A stretch of 64,000 nucleotides of DNA, from NCBI GenBank assembly GCA_030159075.1, contig BROG01000535.1:169001-233000 (forward strand), read 5' to 3'. This DNA comes from Atrina japonica. Taxonomy: Eukaryota; Mollusca; Bivalvia; Pterioida; Pinnidae. The stretch's first letter is position 1, and every line of letters starts with the position of its first letter. A program made the position numbers and the translations under genes. The notes under the pieces are model-generated. The model did no database searches. It had not been told where the DNA came from and saw nothing but the letters and a program-made list of their open reading frames with translations. Shown here in pieces: positions 24,530-34,845 of the stretch.

Positions 24530-25360
24530 ACTATAAATACATTGCTATTATAACCATATACATGTTTTATGAATACTTCCTTATATCAAAATGTCATCTC
24601 GTGTTTACTCTTCACAAGAATTGGTGCATAACCTTTTTATGAGTTTGAATTCATTTTAAACATTAATAATTAAAACCTTATCACATAAAAGATCGAGTAG
24701 AGTGTAAGCATTTTAATATCACATCTTTCTTTATTTTGGTCTGGTTTAACGTGCTTTAAAATTTCTGTCTCCTGTTTGTTAAAGAATTAAAGAAAACTTT
24801 TTATACCAATCTTTAAAAAAAAATCATATATTATCTGTAATAAAAAGTACTAAGAACGTCTGTGCTATCAACGTGGGTAAAATTAAATACTAAAATGTCA
24901 ACATATGAAAACAACTAATTGACAACTTCCTTAGAAAAAGTAATTCTAAAAGTCAAATTTGAATACATGAATATTGATAGTATGATAGAAATGATAAGTG
25001 ATAATGAAAATCAATTTCTGTATAAGTATACACATATAATTATTTAGTATTATCTCCATTTTATTTCAGCAATATGACTATCTCAAAATTAAGTGATAAT
25101 GTACAATCTTGTCTTATAAAATGCGGGTATATATATATATATACATATCAGAGTTTTTGAAATTCACCGGTCTTACCAGAAAAACCTGTAAATTTTACAA
25201 AAGTCCAGTGAAATCTATCTGATAACTGGTCCATATGACCAGTAATTTTCCATTTCAGATCAGTTGTATTTAAATACAGACCAGTAAAATATTTTCTTTG
25301 ACCAGTGAAATTCCTCTATTCACCGGTCCAGTTGACTAGTAATTTTTTTTATTTCAAAAT
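24530..25360. other. AT-rich intergenic stretch with degenerate ACCAGT repeats
   Basis: 24,530-25,140 shows nothing recognisable. From 25,155 to 25,345 a loose repeat of ACCGGTC / ACCAGTAAAAT / GACCAGTGAAAT words recurs about every 30 bp, suggesting an old, eroded minisatellite. Confidence 0.5.
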
Positions 25361-25364
25361 GTCT

Positions 25365-25503
<139 letters not shown>

Positions 25504-25952
25504 TAAATCCGAAAATTTCTCGTCATTTAATTTCCGCGAATCACCGGTTTTCTAAATCTATTTGCGAGGTTATATTTTGGCGATTTCAAAAGTTGCCATC
25601 CATACGTCAGTGTTCTGATATTAACCTATGTTAATGGGTGTTAATGATCCGTACAACACGATATTGACATATATAAGTTACCTTTGAATTATGCGTTTAG
25701 AAACACGGGGAACTGGGGCTTAACAGAGCATAGTTATTTGTGTAGAGAATGTATGAAGAAACAAATTACATGATACCTTCGACATCGTCTATTGGATCAT
25801 AAAAATGCACGTCTAGAAATCAGACTAAGGATATAATGACCTGGAATTCGGGATGTGTATAGGATATATCACAGGATGATACTTAATAGGATAAACCACG
25901 TGCTCTGTTAAAAAAGTTAAATGACGAGCAACTATCGTACAACGCAGGTAGT

Positions 25953-27992
25953 ATGGATAGTTTCTATATCTCAGAACTACTACTGTTTTGCTTTATAATT
26001 ATTCATTTTGGTGGAAGAACCGTTTCTAAACCGACCTATGACGGTGAACACGGGATGTACTCCATATCCGGACAAGAATGGTCGGAGCAGCATGGAAATC
26101 AAATTGTGAACATTCGGACAAAACGAAGTGCAGGTGGTGCTAGTGGTGCTAATATAACGGCCTATTTTCGCGGGAAGATTTATTCTGTAGACAAATCGGA
26201 CACATCCTGGAACACGAATCCACAGCAAGCAATCATTATAAAAAACGGGTTGATCGATTTTGTTGGAAATAACACGAGAGCAGAGGAAATACTCTATGGA
26301 TACTACAATACAACAGATAACAACATGGTTGTATATGATTTAAACGGTGCAACGATATTACCAGGTCTACATGACATTCACATGCATCCGCTGGAGGCTG
26401 GATCCGAAGTTGGCGGCACGTGTCAACTTTCCAATAATGAAGCCCCAGAGGACATGATAAGCAAAATACAACAGTGTGTTCCGAACCAGGTTGGAACAAA
26501 TTGGGTACTTGGAGGAGGTCATTCGATAACCTCAATACTCAACCATATTAAAGCAGGAGGTCGAGCTCCAAGATTAATTTTAGATGACGCTGTACCCAAC
26601 CAGCCTGCTGTAATGCTAGAAGAGACATCTCATTCCGTTTGGGTCAATTCAGAGGCTCTCTACCAGGCTAACATAGATAATACAACAGAACCCAGGGCAG
26701 GCGGTATAATAATGAGGGAGCCAGACTCGTTAGAGCCAAACGGGATTCTTTTCGAAAATGAAGCAATACTGATCATGGATCAAGCCATGTCTCCTACTGC
26801 AACGCTTAGACAATATAACTATGATGGTTTAGTAAACAGTTTAGGGAAAATAGCAGAAAATGGCATAACTTCCATTTGTGATTCCAGACTTTTTACTGTT
26901 CGGGATCATCAAGCAGCGTGGCAGAGTGTATGTGATGATGGACAACTTACTGCACGTGTTATTCTCCAACTATGGGCATCACCGAGCATGGACGATGACA
27001 CACAAATTCAAGCCTTGAAAAATTTATACTCGGATGACACATCTACTTGCCTGCTTCGGAAAACTAATATAAAAATGTATTCGGATGGTTTACTTGCAAG
27101 TACCACGGCCGCCATGTTGGAACCATATGACTATAACATCAGTTTGCCCGGACTGGCAGAAAATATCGGTATGAATTACTTTAACCAAGCTCGGGTAGAA
27201 AAATATTTGTCGGAGTTACAAACTTTTGACACAACGAAACATTTTGACTTCAACATACATGCAATAGGAGATCGCGGAATAAATGAATGTCTGAACGCAT
27301 TAAACAATACCTATGAAAGTGGTACACGACATCGTCTTACACACGTGGAAGTTGTCAATGAAAACGATTACAGTCGTTTCGGAGACCTGGATGTAATCGC
27401 GGATTTTCAAGTGGGTGGTGACTTTACACTGCCCAGCGAGAGGTCTCATATTGAAAATGTGGTAGGAACAAGTCGTTCCGAAAACTTTATCCCGGTGAAG
27501 AGTATAATTGATGCTGGTGGATTTGCTACATTCAGCAGTGACTGGGACGTTAGCACACTGAATCCTTTTGTTGGGATTGAACATGCCACTCAACGTGGTT
27601 CTCAGTCTGTCAATGTCAAAACCGCCATTGAAATGTACACGGCTAATCCAGCTTTTGCCATGCGCCAGGAAAATACTGTAGGATCATTGGTTGTTGGAAA
27701 AGAGGCTGACTTAATTGTGATAAATCAAAACATACTTACTATACCTACGAGTCAAATAAGTGAAACACTGGTCCTACAAACTGTTCTTCAGGGGAATCCC
27801 GTTTATACTCGTTCTGGCAGTGTAAATGTTGTAAAGAATGTCACTTCGGACTACATCAATAACTATTGCCCAAATAACTTTTGTATTTATACTGTATCAA
27901 ACTCGGAATCAAAGTGTGTTAAACATTTTATTTCAAGTATGTTTATAATTTTCACGACAATCGTATCCTTGATAACGTCCTTGTCTATTTGA
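25953..27992 (+). CDS. Secreted or GPI-anchored amidohydrolase-3 (YtcJ-like), intronless
   Basis: 679 residues, intact, ATG to TGA with no intron. Residues 1-25 form a signal peptide (SELLLFCFIIIHFGG core). KRSAGG at 58 looks like a furin-type site. The enzyme body starts near 70 (AYFRGKIYSVD). Metal-site residues of the amidohydrolase superfamily are present: HxH at 143/145 in GLHDIHMHPLE, Lys374 in NIKMYSDG, His436 in FNIHAIGDRG, His464 in HRLTHVE and Asp530 in FSSDWDVSTLNPF. The EADLIVI motif near 585 closes the fold. A hydrophobic end (residues 659-679, SSMFIIFTTIVSLITSLSI) without a basic tail suggests a GPI signal. Family members hydrolyse amide or related C-N bonds; the substrate is unknown. 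Several NxS/T sites fit secretion. A single-exon gene beside intron-rich neighbours raises the possibility of retroposition or ancient transfer. Confidence 0.93.
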   Translation: MDSFYISELLLFCFIIIHFGGRTVSKPTYDGEHGMYSISGQEWSEQHGNQIVNIRTKRSAGGASGANITAYFRGKIYSVDKSDTSWNTNPQQAIIIKNGLIDFVGNNTRAEEILYGYYNTTDNNMVVYDLNGATILPGLHDIHMHPLEAGSEVGGTCQLSNNEAPEDMISKIQQCVPNQVGTNWVLGGGHSITSILNHIKAGGRAPRLILDDAVPNQPAVMLEETSHSVWVNSEALYQANIDNTTEPRAGGIIMREPDSLEPNGILFENEAILIMDQAMSPTATLRQYNYDGLVNSLGKIAENGITSICDSRLFTVRDHQAAWQSVCDDGQLTARVILQLWASPSMDDDTQIQALKNLYSDDTSTCLLRKTNIKMYSDGLLASTTAAMLEPYDYNISLPGLAENIGMNYFNQARVEKYLSELQTFDTTKHFDFNIHAIGDRGINECLNALNNTYESGTRHRLTHVEVVNENDYSRFGDLDVIADFQVGGDFTLPSERSHIENVVGTSRSENFIPVKSIIDAGGFATFSSDWDVSTLNPFVGIEHATQRGSQSVNVKTAIEMYTANPAFAMRQENTVGSLVVGKEADLIVINQNILTIPTSQISETLVLQTVLQGNPVYTRSGSVNVVKNVTSDYINNYCPNNFCIYTVSNSESKCVKHFISSMFIIFTTIVSLITSLSI

Positions 27993-28055
27993 TAGCAGGT
28001 GCGTGCTCAGTTGTTTATTTATTTGTATGCGTGAAATGCCACAACTATCACTTAT

Positions 28056-28135
28056 GTCGTTTATTCATTTTAAATTTTTGGTAAATAGTAGGGTACACAT
28101 TTTGAATTTACCAAAATTGAAAATGAATAAACGAC
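28056..28135 (+). other. 3'-flank hairpin containing a polyadenylation signal
   Basis: GTCGTTTATTCATTTTAAAT and its continuation to GGTAAA pair with TTTACCAAAATTGAAAATGA and AATAAACGAC, giving arms of about 30 bp with one mismatch and one bulge and a loop of about 20 nt. AATAAA at 28,126-28,131 is inside the right arm, 64 bp after the amidohydrolase stop region ends. It may be the 3' end signal of that gene. Confidence 0.7.
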
Positions 28136-29121
28136 ACCAGTGCTATGAACATGCGGCCAGACATACCCATAACTTTCACTCTTTCAGCTCTAGTCATGTG
28201 TATTGTGTTTTAATGTTGGCAGGTCTCACCCTAATAACTAGCCAATGTAGCCATTGACTATTATTTTTCAAGATTGGCTAAAAATTGTAATTGGCTTATT
28301 TTCTAGTTAATATTTTTGGTACTTGGTTTTGTGTTTATCATACGGTCATTTAAAAGAGAAAGATATACATGCAGTATGATCACAGACAACTACGGTTAAC
28401 AATGGACACGGCATCAGTTACAAGGCATGCTTAATTGGTAAAAACAGAATTGTCTTGAAATTTTCCTGACAAGTAAACCACCAGACGTCCAAACAGTGTG
28501 CCACATTATCAAGATAATGATATATGTACATGTGTATTATACTTTCCACTTGTCACAATCATGTTGCGTAAAATTAAAAACATATTTTGTATCAATATTC
28601 ATTGACCGGGCTGATCAAAATTTCATTTGTCTAAAAATATCGTGGTTGGCTAATTTTTGGCCCATAGAGTTTTTAGTCCTGGTGAACCCTGGTTGGCCTG
28701 TAATATAATGTTTTGTATGATAATCTGTTGAATGCCGTGAAATTAAAAAATATTTTGTAAATGTAATTTCTGTTTTTTTTTAATATATATACTATTCAGA
28801 TGATTATTAAAGTCATTCATTAAATCTCGTTAATACATTTTATAAAAGGAAAACATTTCTAGAAGGCATGCTGATCAATTTTGTTCTAACACCCTTTTTA
28901 TATCTCTCGGAAAGTTGACAAGATAATAGCTTACACTAAAACTAAAAAAAATTTAAAGTAATAAATAATTTCCAATAGAATTTTAAAGTTTTAAAATTCT
29001 GTGTTTAGTTCTAAAGTATGTTCCAAATCAGTCGACCGTGTCTTTAAAGTGCAACTACTAGTATTATGTATTTAGTGCTATGGTATACAAGTAGTCTATA
29101 TCAACAACATTTAAAGTGTTT

Positions 29122-29123
<2 letters not shown>

Positions 29124-29179
<56 letters not shown>
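29124..29179. repeat. GT microsatellite
   Basis: About 55 bp of uninterrupted alternating GT. Confidence 0.97.
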
Positions 29180-29180
<1 letters not shown>

Positions 29181-29399
29181 TTAGTGCTTAAGTATGTTCT
29201 ATATTAATAAAAAAGGTCATTATGCTATATTTTGTATTAAAGTATTGTATAAATCAACATCATCTTCAAAGTGTTTTAATTCTTTATCTTATCAAATCAA
29301 CAGGGTCTTCAAGGTACTTAATTCCTTTATTCACTACTATAGTATAGTTTGCGTCTATAAAGTGTTGTGATTGTGTATGTAGTTCTATATAACATAAAA

Positions 29400-29615
29400 A
29401 TGAGTTATCAAAGTATATATCTACAGTATGTCCAGGAGAGAAATATAAAAATCTGGTGAACATAAGACAAACACGGACCTCTGGAAATCCGAAGGCGGGA
29501 TCATGTGTCATGGAGGAGTAAGCATCCCCTGCTGACCGGTTACAGACACCGCCAACCCACAGTCAAATTTAAAGGAAATCAGTGAGAAATGAGTCCTCGT
29601 CACAATGGGGTTGGC
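29400..29615 (+). repeat. Interspersed repeat family I, copy 2
   Basis: GGTGAACATAAGACAAACAC, GGACCTCTGGAAATCCGAAG, AGTAAGCATCCCCTGCTGAC, CGG and GAGTCCTCGTCACAAT parallel the copy at 21,795-21,965. Confidence 0.75.
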
Positions 29616-29820
29616 TCAAATATACATTTTGTTTTTGCCGCCAGTATAGATAAAATTTACTGCGCCCTATAAAGTATTCTGATTTTGTATTTAGTATTAC
29701 AGTATGTTCAAATTTGACTGCGTTTCAACGGTGTTTTCATTTCGTATTTAGTACTTTAAAAAGTGTACAGTTTCCCATGTTCTCGAAGTATGAAAATATA
29801 CTCATCGTTGGACATTACAT

Positions 29821-29975
<155 letters not shown>

Positions 29976-30262
29976 ATATAAATACAAATTCTATTGTGAA
30001 CTTTTAACACAACTTTATAAATATATTTAGAATAATTATGTTAAACAATGTCACATTAACGATACAAACATTCCAGAGTCGGATTCCTACAAAGAAGTTA
30101 CTTCCTGATCAGCTTTATGCACTTTAACAATAAGAATGGAAAATATATTGATCAGTACAGGAGAAAAGCTATTTGATTCAAAGATAAGGGATCCATTCAT
30201 CAGACTGACTTTTATACCACTAATTTATGAAAATAATATCGTATTATATATTACATATCTTT

Positions 30263-30744
30263 TTAAAGGGGCATTATCTGTGTTTAGCAAATAATTATTT
30301 CGATTAAAAACAAAAAATCTTATATTCCTATATATTTTGTGAAAAAAGGTCAGGTCCACTATGGTGTGCATATACACAAATAGTAAAGTTGAATTAATCA
30401 ATAGCAAGTGAATAATTGCCAAACTGTGTTTCTCCAGTAATTTTCACAAAATATATAGGAATTAAAATTTTATTTCTCCAGCAATTTTCACAAAATATTT
30501 AGGAATTTAAAAATTTTGTTTCTCCAGCAATTTTCACAAAATATATAGGAATTTAAGAATTTTGTTTCTCCAGCAATTTTCACAAAATATATAGGAATTT
30601 AAGAATTTTGATTCTCCAGTAATTTTCACAAAATATATAGGGATTTAAAATTTTTATTCCTGTGTATATCTCGTTTTTGTTATTGTATATCAATCTAAGT
30701 AGTAAAAATTGGGGGAAAATACAGCTACCCCCCCCCTTTTTAAA
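30263..30744 (+). mobile_element. MITE-like element, family E, copy with internal expansion
   Basis: It starts TTAAAGGGGCATTATCTGTG and ends in ACAGCTACCCCCCCCCTTTT then TAAA, a partial inverted repeat of the start. Shorter relatives are at 37,466-37,837 and 45,696-46,058. This copy is longer because an internal 46-bp segment has been amplified. Confidence 0.8.
30428..30650. repeat. 46-bp tandem repeat inside a family E element, 5 units
   Basis: The unit is TTTCTCCAGCAATTTTCACA, AAATATATAGGAATTTAAGA, ATTTTG. The same segment occurs once in the relative at 37,466 (CTCAAGCAATTTTCACAAAA near 37,696), so the array grew in place inside the element. Confidence 0.92.
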
Positions 30745-31456
30745 CAGGAAAACTAAGAGTTTATATAACTTTTGACACTATATATAGAACCAATAAATCT
30801 GATGCGCATGAGAACAGAGAAACTGAAAAGGTCGACGGTAACATATATTAGACATCAGGTAGGTGGACAGATTAATAATATTAAACAGACGTGTTTGACC
30901 TTTATGTTGACCTTTCCCATCACCACAACAAGATAAGCACAATACACAGAAGGGAAGAGAGAGAGTCTTCATTTCACTTTATTGTATTTTTTATTTTTGC
31001 AGTTACCTAAGACAGTTACAACATTAACGTACGAATATTAATTGTATCACTAACGCTTGTAATGAATTGAATGTTAGTATGACAGACATACCATTAGATC
31101 GATGCACTTGTTATTTATATATTCCACTTCAGGTGACTGTGTAAAGTTATTCAAATTGTGATATATGATAATTTGGGAGATAATCTATGTTGTAATATTT
31201 CAACTTTGTACTATGTAAATAGCTGTGGAATATTAAATAGTGGTGTTTTGTGCTTGGTGTTTAAGAATAATATAAATTATCATATATAATATTGACTAAT
31301 ATTGCGACATTGTAATGATGATTCATAATAAAATAAGGGATCTGTATTGTTTTAGGTCATTTTGCAACATAGAATTATAATACCTAGTTTGCATGTTTTA
31401 ACTGGATATTTAATTTCCGAATAAATAAACCCTTGGTTAGTGTTCTATTAAACTGA

Positions 31457-31566
<110 letters not shown>

Positions 31567-32120
31567 TGCAACCATATACTAGTAATAAGATAAAACAAAT
31601 TAATGTCAAGTGACGCTTACTTTTAATAATAATTCAGTAGCCTAGAAACAAACAAATACAACTTCAACTATCGTAAAAAAAAATTTTCACATCCAGACAT
31701 TGAGGTACAAGTTTCTTGTGGCAAAATATGCCCAACAGCAATTAGTGTAGCAGCAATAATAGACATTTAGATATGCAAAATGACTTGAATGTGTAAACTG
31801 TAAGATGAATGTTACAAAACCTATTTTATTTTGTTCTTCTGAACTTGAAAATATAGATCAATAACAAAAACGAATAGTACAATGTCATTTCTCAACTATT
31901 GGCGTCACATAAATTCACATGTTAACATTTTTCTTCTTTGAATTGTTTGTAATTCTGAGAGATTCCTTAAATGCACACAGTTTACGAACAATTGTAAGCA
32001 TTTATCAAACACACATAAATTTTCAAATAATCACTACATACAGTTCTCTTTTTACATTTTGAAAGTTATTTTTTCTTTTTGTAACAACAGCGTGACATCA
32101 CAATGCTTTATAGTAGATAT

Positions 32121-32780
32121 TTATTTATCTGATTTAAGTCTTGGAACTAAGTCATTCTTATAATAAAATTTCATTATAACTAAAATGATCAAAAACATTA
32201 TAGCTAGTCCCACACCGACAATGATCCCCACTATATAGTTTTGACGCCATCCTTCCTCTAGATCAGGTCCCCTGTAGTCGTCCTCCAATATTTCGGAACA
32301 CTTCCGGTACACATCGATATTAAAACTGTATTTTGACTTTTCGCCATCCTGCAGTGATGCATATTCCATATCTTCTAGTACGGCTATTTGAAGAATAGTC
32401 TCATCCGTGCACGTGGGATTTTCGGGTTTTTTATAGCAACTTAATCTCCAGGTTTTGTCATCTCTTCTTTTTGAAGCAATCCCCGAAAAACTTACTTTAG
32501 ATTTGCAATTTTCCATACTGGCGTCATTTATCCTTGCACATATTCCTGGATACTTACAATCACTATTTCCATCATCCTCTGTTTGTATCAATATTGAACA
32601 GTATCCTTTCGGTGCATTTCCTTTAGAAATAATTTCCAATGAGCCGTTGCTTTGGAGTGTAAAAACTGATCCACAATCATTGGAGCTAGTATCACCCTTT
32701 CCTAGAAAAACCTTTTCTGCGCCAATTTGCCCGGAAAAAATGAAAATAAGAAAGAATCCATGATACAAAATTCCACTCAT
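32121..32780 (-). CDS. Unrecognised type I membrane protein, intronless, 219 residues
   Basis: Residues 1-20 (ILYHGFFLIFIFSGQIG core) are a signal peptide, with cleavage likely after 20 or 21. The ectodomain (about 22-180) has eight cysteines at 36, 61, 75, 81, 92, 115, 124 and 161, one sequon (NGS at 45) and acidic stretches. Residues 182-204 (YIVGIIVGVGLAIMFLIILV) form one membrane helix, followed by a short basic tail MKFYYKNDLVPRLKSDK. The even cysteine count and strand-like spacing suggest a small disulphide-bonded domain, perhaps CUB-like; I cannot name the family. The start at 32,780 is chosen because the signal peptide begins there. AATAAA overlaps the stop codon, though a later signal may be used. 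It has no operon-like neighbours. Confidence 0.8.
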   Translation of the reverse strand: MSGILYHGFFLIFIFSGQIGAEKVFLGKGDTSSNDCGSVFTLQSNGSLEIISKGNAPKGYCSILIQTEDDGNSDCKYPGICARINDASMENCKSKVSFSGIASKRRDDKTWRLSCYKKPENPTCTDETILQIAVLEDMEYASLQDGEKSKYSFNIDVYRKCSEILEDDYRGPDLEEGWRQNYIVGIIVGVGLAIMFLIILVIMKFYYKNDLVPRLKSDK

Positions 32781-33914
32781 TTTTCAACGATTTGTCGGGC
32801 TGTTCTGTAGAAAACGTAAAACCAAAAGGTGCTGTTGTTTTAATGTAACTTGTATATCTTGTAGATGTGCTCACTGAAGCATGTTTTAACACAAGTGGTC
32901 AAGGTATGTTTAAATGACATTGACAAAGTAGAGAGGATGCATGGCTGACTTCTCGGTTTATTTAGTTACAACAACGTTAACATTTTGCATATGTTATATA
33001 TAAAGCGGAGCTTTTATAAAATACATTGTAGGCTACATTTATTTCTAAAAACAAATGGTCGTTGAAATATATAACGATAGATTTAGTTTATCTTTATATC
33101 AAAATATTTTGTTCAGCGTCAAACGCACAAAAACCAAATTTATCAATTTGGGAATTATAAAACATTTTGCAACGCTGAAAGTGATATGGGTTTTTGGCCG
33201 GGAAGTGAATACTGGTCTATAAATGGACACTGTCTGTCCGTTAGTCTGTGTCTACAATTTGATTTCGCTCTGTGGTGAATGAACCATTAGGTATCACGTT
33301 ATATCCGTATGTTCATATGATGAGATTATTCAACTATGACCTTCACTTTTTTTTCACTTGACCTGGACTTTGACCTTTGAAACGCAGTGCTTGACAATTA
33401 TGCCATACCGCTTTATTTTTTTTTGTAATTAACTATTGCGTTAGTAAAGTTTTCCATATTGGTTTATATAGTTATAAACGCTGTAAATAGTCAGCTCAGT
33501 AAACTTTTGCATATATCACGTGACTTGTGCAAACGGACATTATTTTCCACAACAAACATTCACATATTTTCAATTACATTTCATTGACTTCTACAGGCTA
33601 CACACACACACATTGTTTGTTGTCATATGTATATTCTTCATCTCGGGAATAACGACTTGTCACAATTCTCTGTAAACATGTCATTTAACCTAAACCACAG
33701 AGGACAGATGCCCGTGACATTGTTAATTTACACCGCGGAAAACCAATGTGAACATTTTATGTACCGACTTGTTATTGTGCACGTTGTAAAATGTTCGCTA
33801 TTCTGACGGCAGTAGTGTCTACGCATCATTTGACAGCCAGTAACTTGATTACTATAAACATCACCTTGAACATCTCGGAAAATACGAAACTGATAATAAT
33901 GAGCAAGATATTAC
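32781..33914. other. Upstream flank of the type I membrane protein gene
   Basis: About 1.1 kb without a recognised gene. A promoter for the minus-strand gene should lie near 32,800-32,950, but no core element is clear by eye. Confidence 0.5.
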
Positions 33915-34060
<146 letters not shown>

Positions 34061-34062
<2 letters not shown>

Positions 34063-34071
34063 ATACAGGCT

Positions 34072-34141
<70 letters not shown>

Positions 34142-34155
34142 AACCTGTATATAGG
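34061..34155. repeat. Second adjoining palindrome with an AT centre
   Basis: ATACAGGCTTCACTATATA on the left and TATATAGTGAAACCTGTAT on the right are inverted with one mismatch around about 60 bp of TA. The arm is the terminal sequence of the family D element that starts here. Confidence 0.88.
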
Positions 34156-34307
34156 GGCCACCCAAAGAACCAGAAGATTATGTGAAGGTGACCCTTATAC
34201 ACAGATTCCATTTAGTTGAAGTATGCAGTCAAGGGACTTGAAAAAACTGGCTTTTAAAAACAGGGAATCCTTATATAGAGGTGGCCACTATAGCAGGTTT
34301 TACTGTA
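34136..34307 (+). mobile_element. MITE-like element, family D (diverged)
   Basis: It starts TAGTGAAACCTGTATATAGG and ends ATAGCAGGTTTTACTGTA. The middle keeps CTTATACACAGATTCC and CTTATATAGAGGTGGCCACT, as in the other family D copies. Confidence 0.7.
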
Positions 34308-34379
34308 TATATACATACAATAACAAGGCATCACAAGTGATACTAATCCCCTAGCAATGGAAATATATTTAAAATACCT

Positions 34380-34845
34380 GTATACTGGAATGATATGTTT
34401 CGTGAAATCCCGTTGAGAAATAATTCCAAATTTCATTAAAATCTCACAATGTTGAAATTTTGAACAATCAGAAGCCTCAGTTTGCTATAGACGGTAGTAA
34501 CACCCACATCAATGGAATTGCCATCCCTTGATACCCATTAATTCCAAATTTCATCAAAATCCTGAGATATTATCAAAGTAAACCCTTGTATCAAGTCTCG
34601 TGAAATTCCGTTGAGAAATAACTTTGTTAGAGTGCTGACAGAGATATTTCAATGAAATAAACAAAGGGCAATAATTCTGTAAATAAGGGAGCGCTACCAC
34701 GACAAACCCTTGTATCAAGTTTCATGAAATTCCGTTGAGAAATAAACTTATTACAGCGCCGACAAGAAAGTGTAACATACGTACGTATGTACGAGCCCAA
34801 TCCTATATCCCCTCCAAACTTCGTTTGCGAGGGGATAATAATAAT
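34380..34845 (-). repeat. Interspersed repeat with internal direct repeats
   Basis: GAAATTCCGTTGAGAAATAA occurs three times (near 34,405, 34,600 and 34,725), with CCCTTGTATCAAGT upstream of the last two. The block ends CTCCAAACTTCGTTTGCGAG then GGGATAATAATAATA, so a tandem structure of about 130-190 bp sits in front of an AAT microsatellite. Confidence 0.65.
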
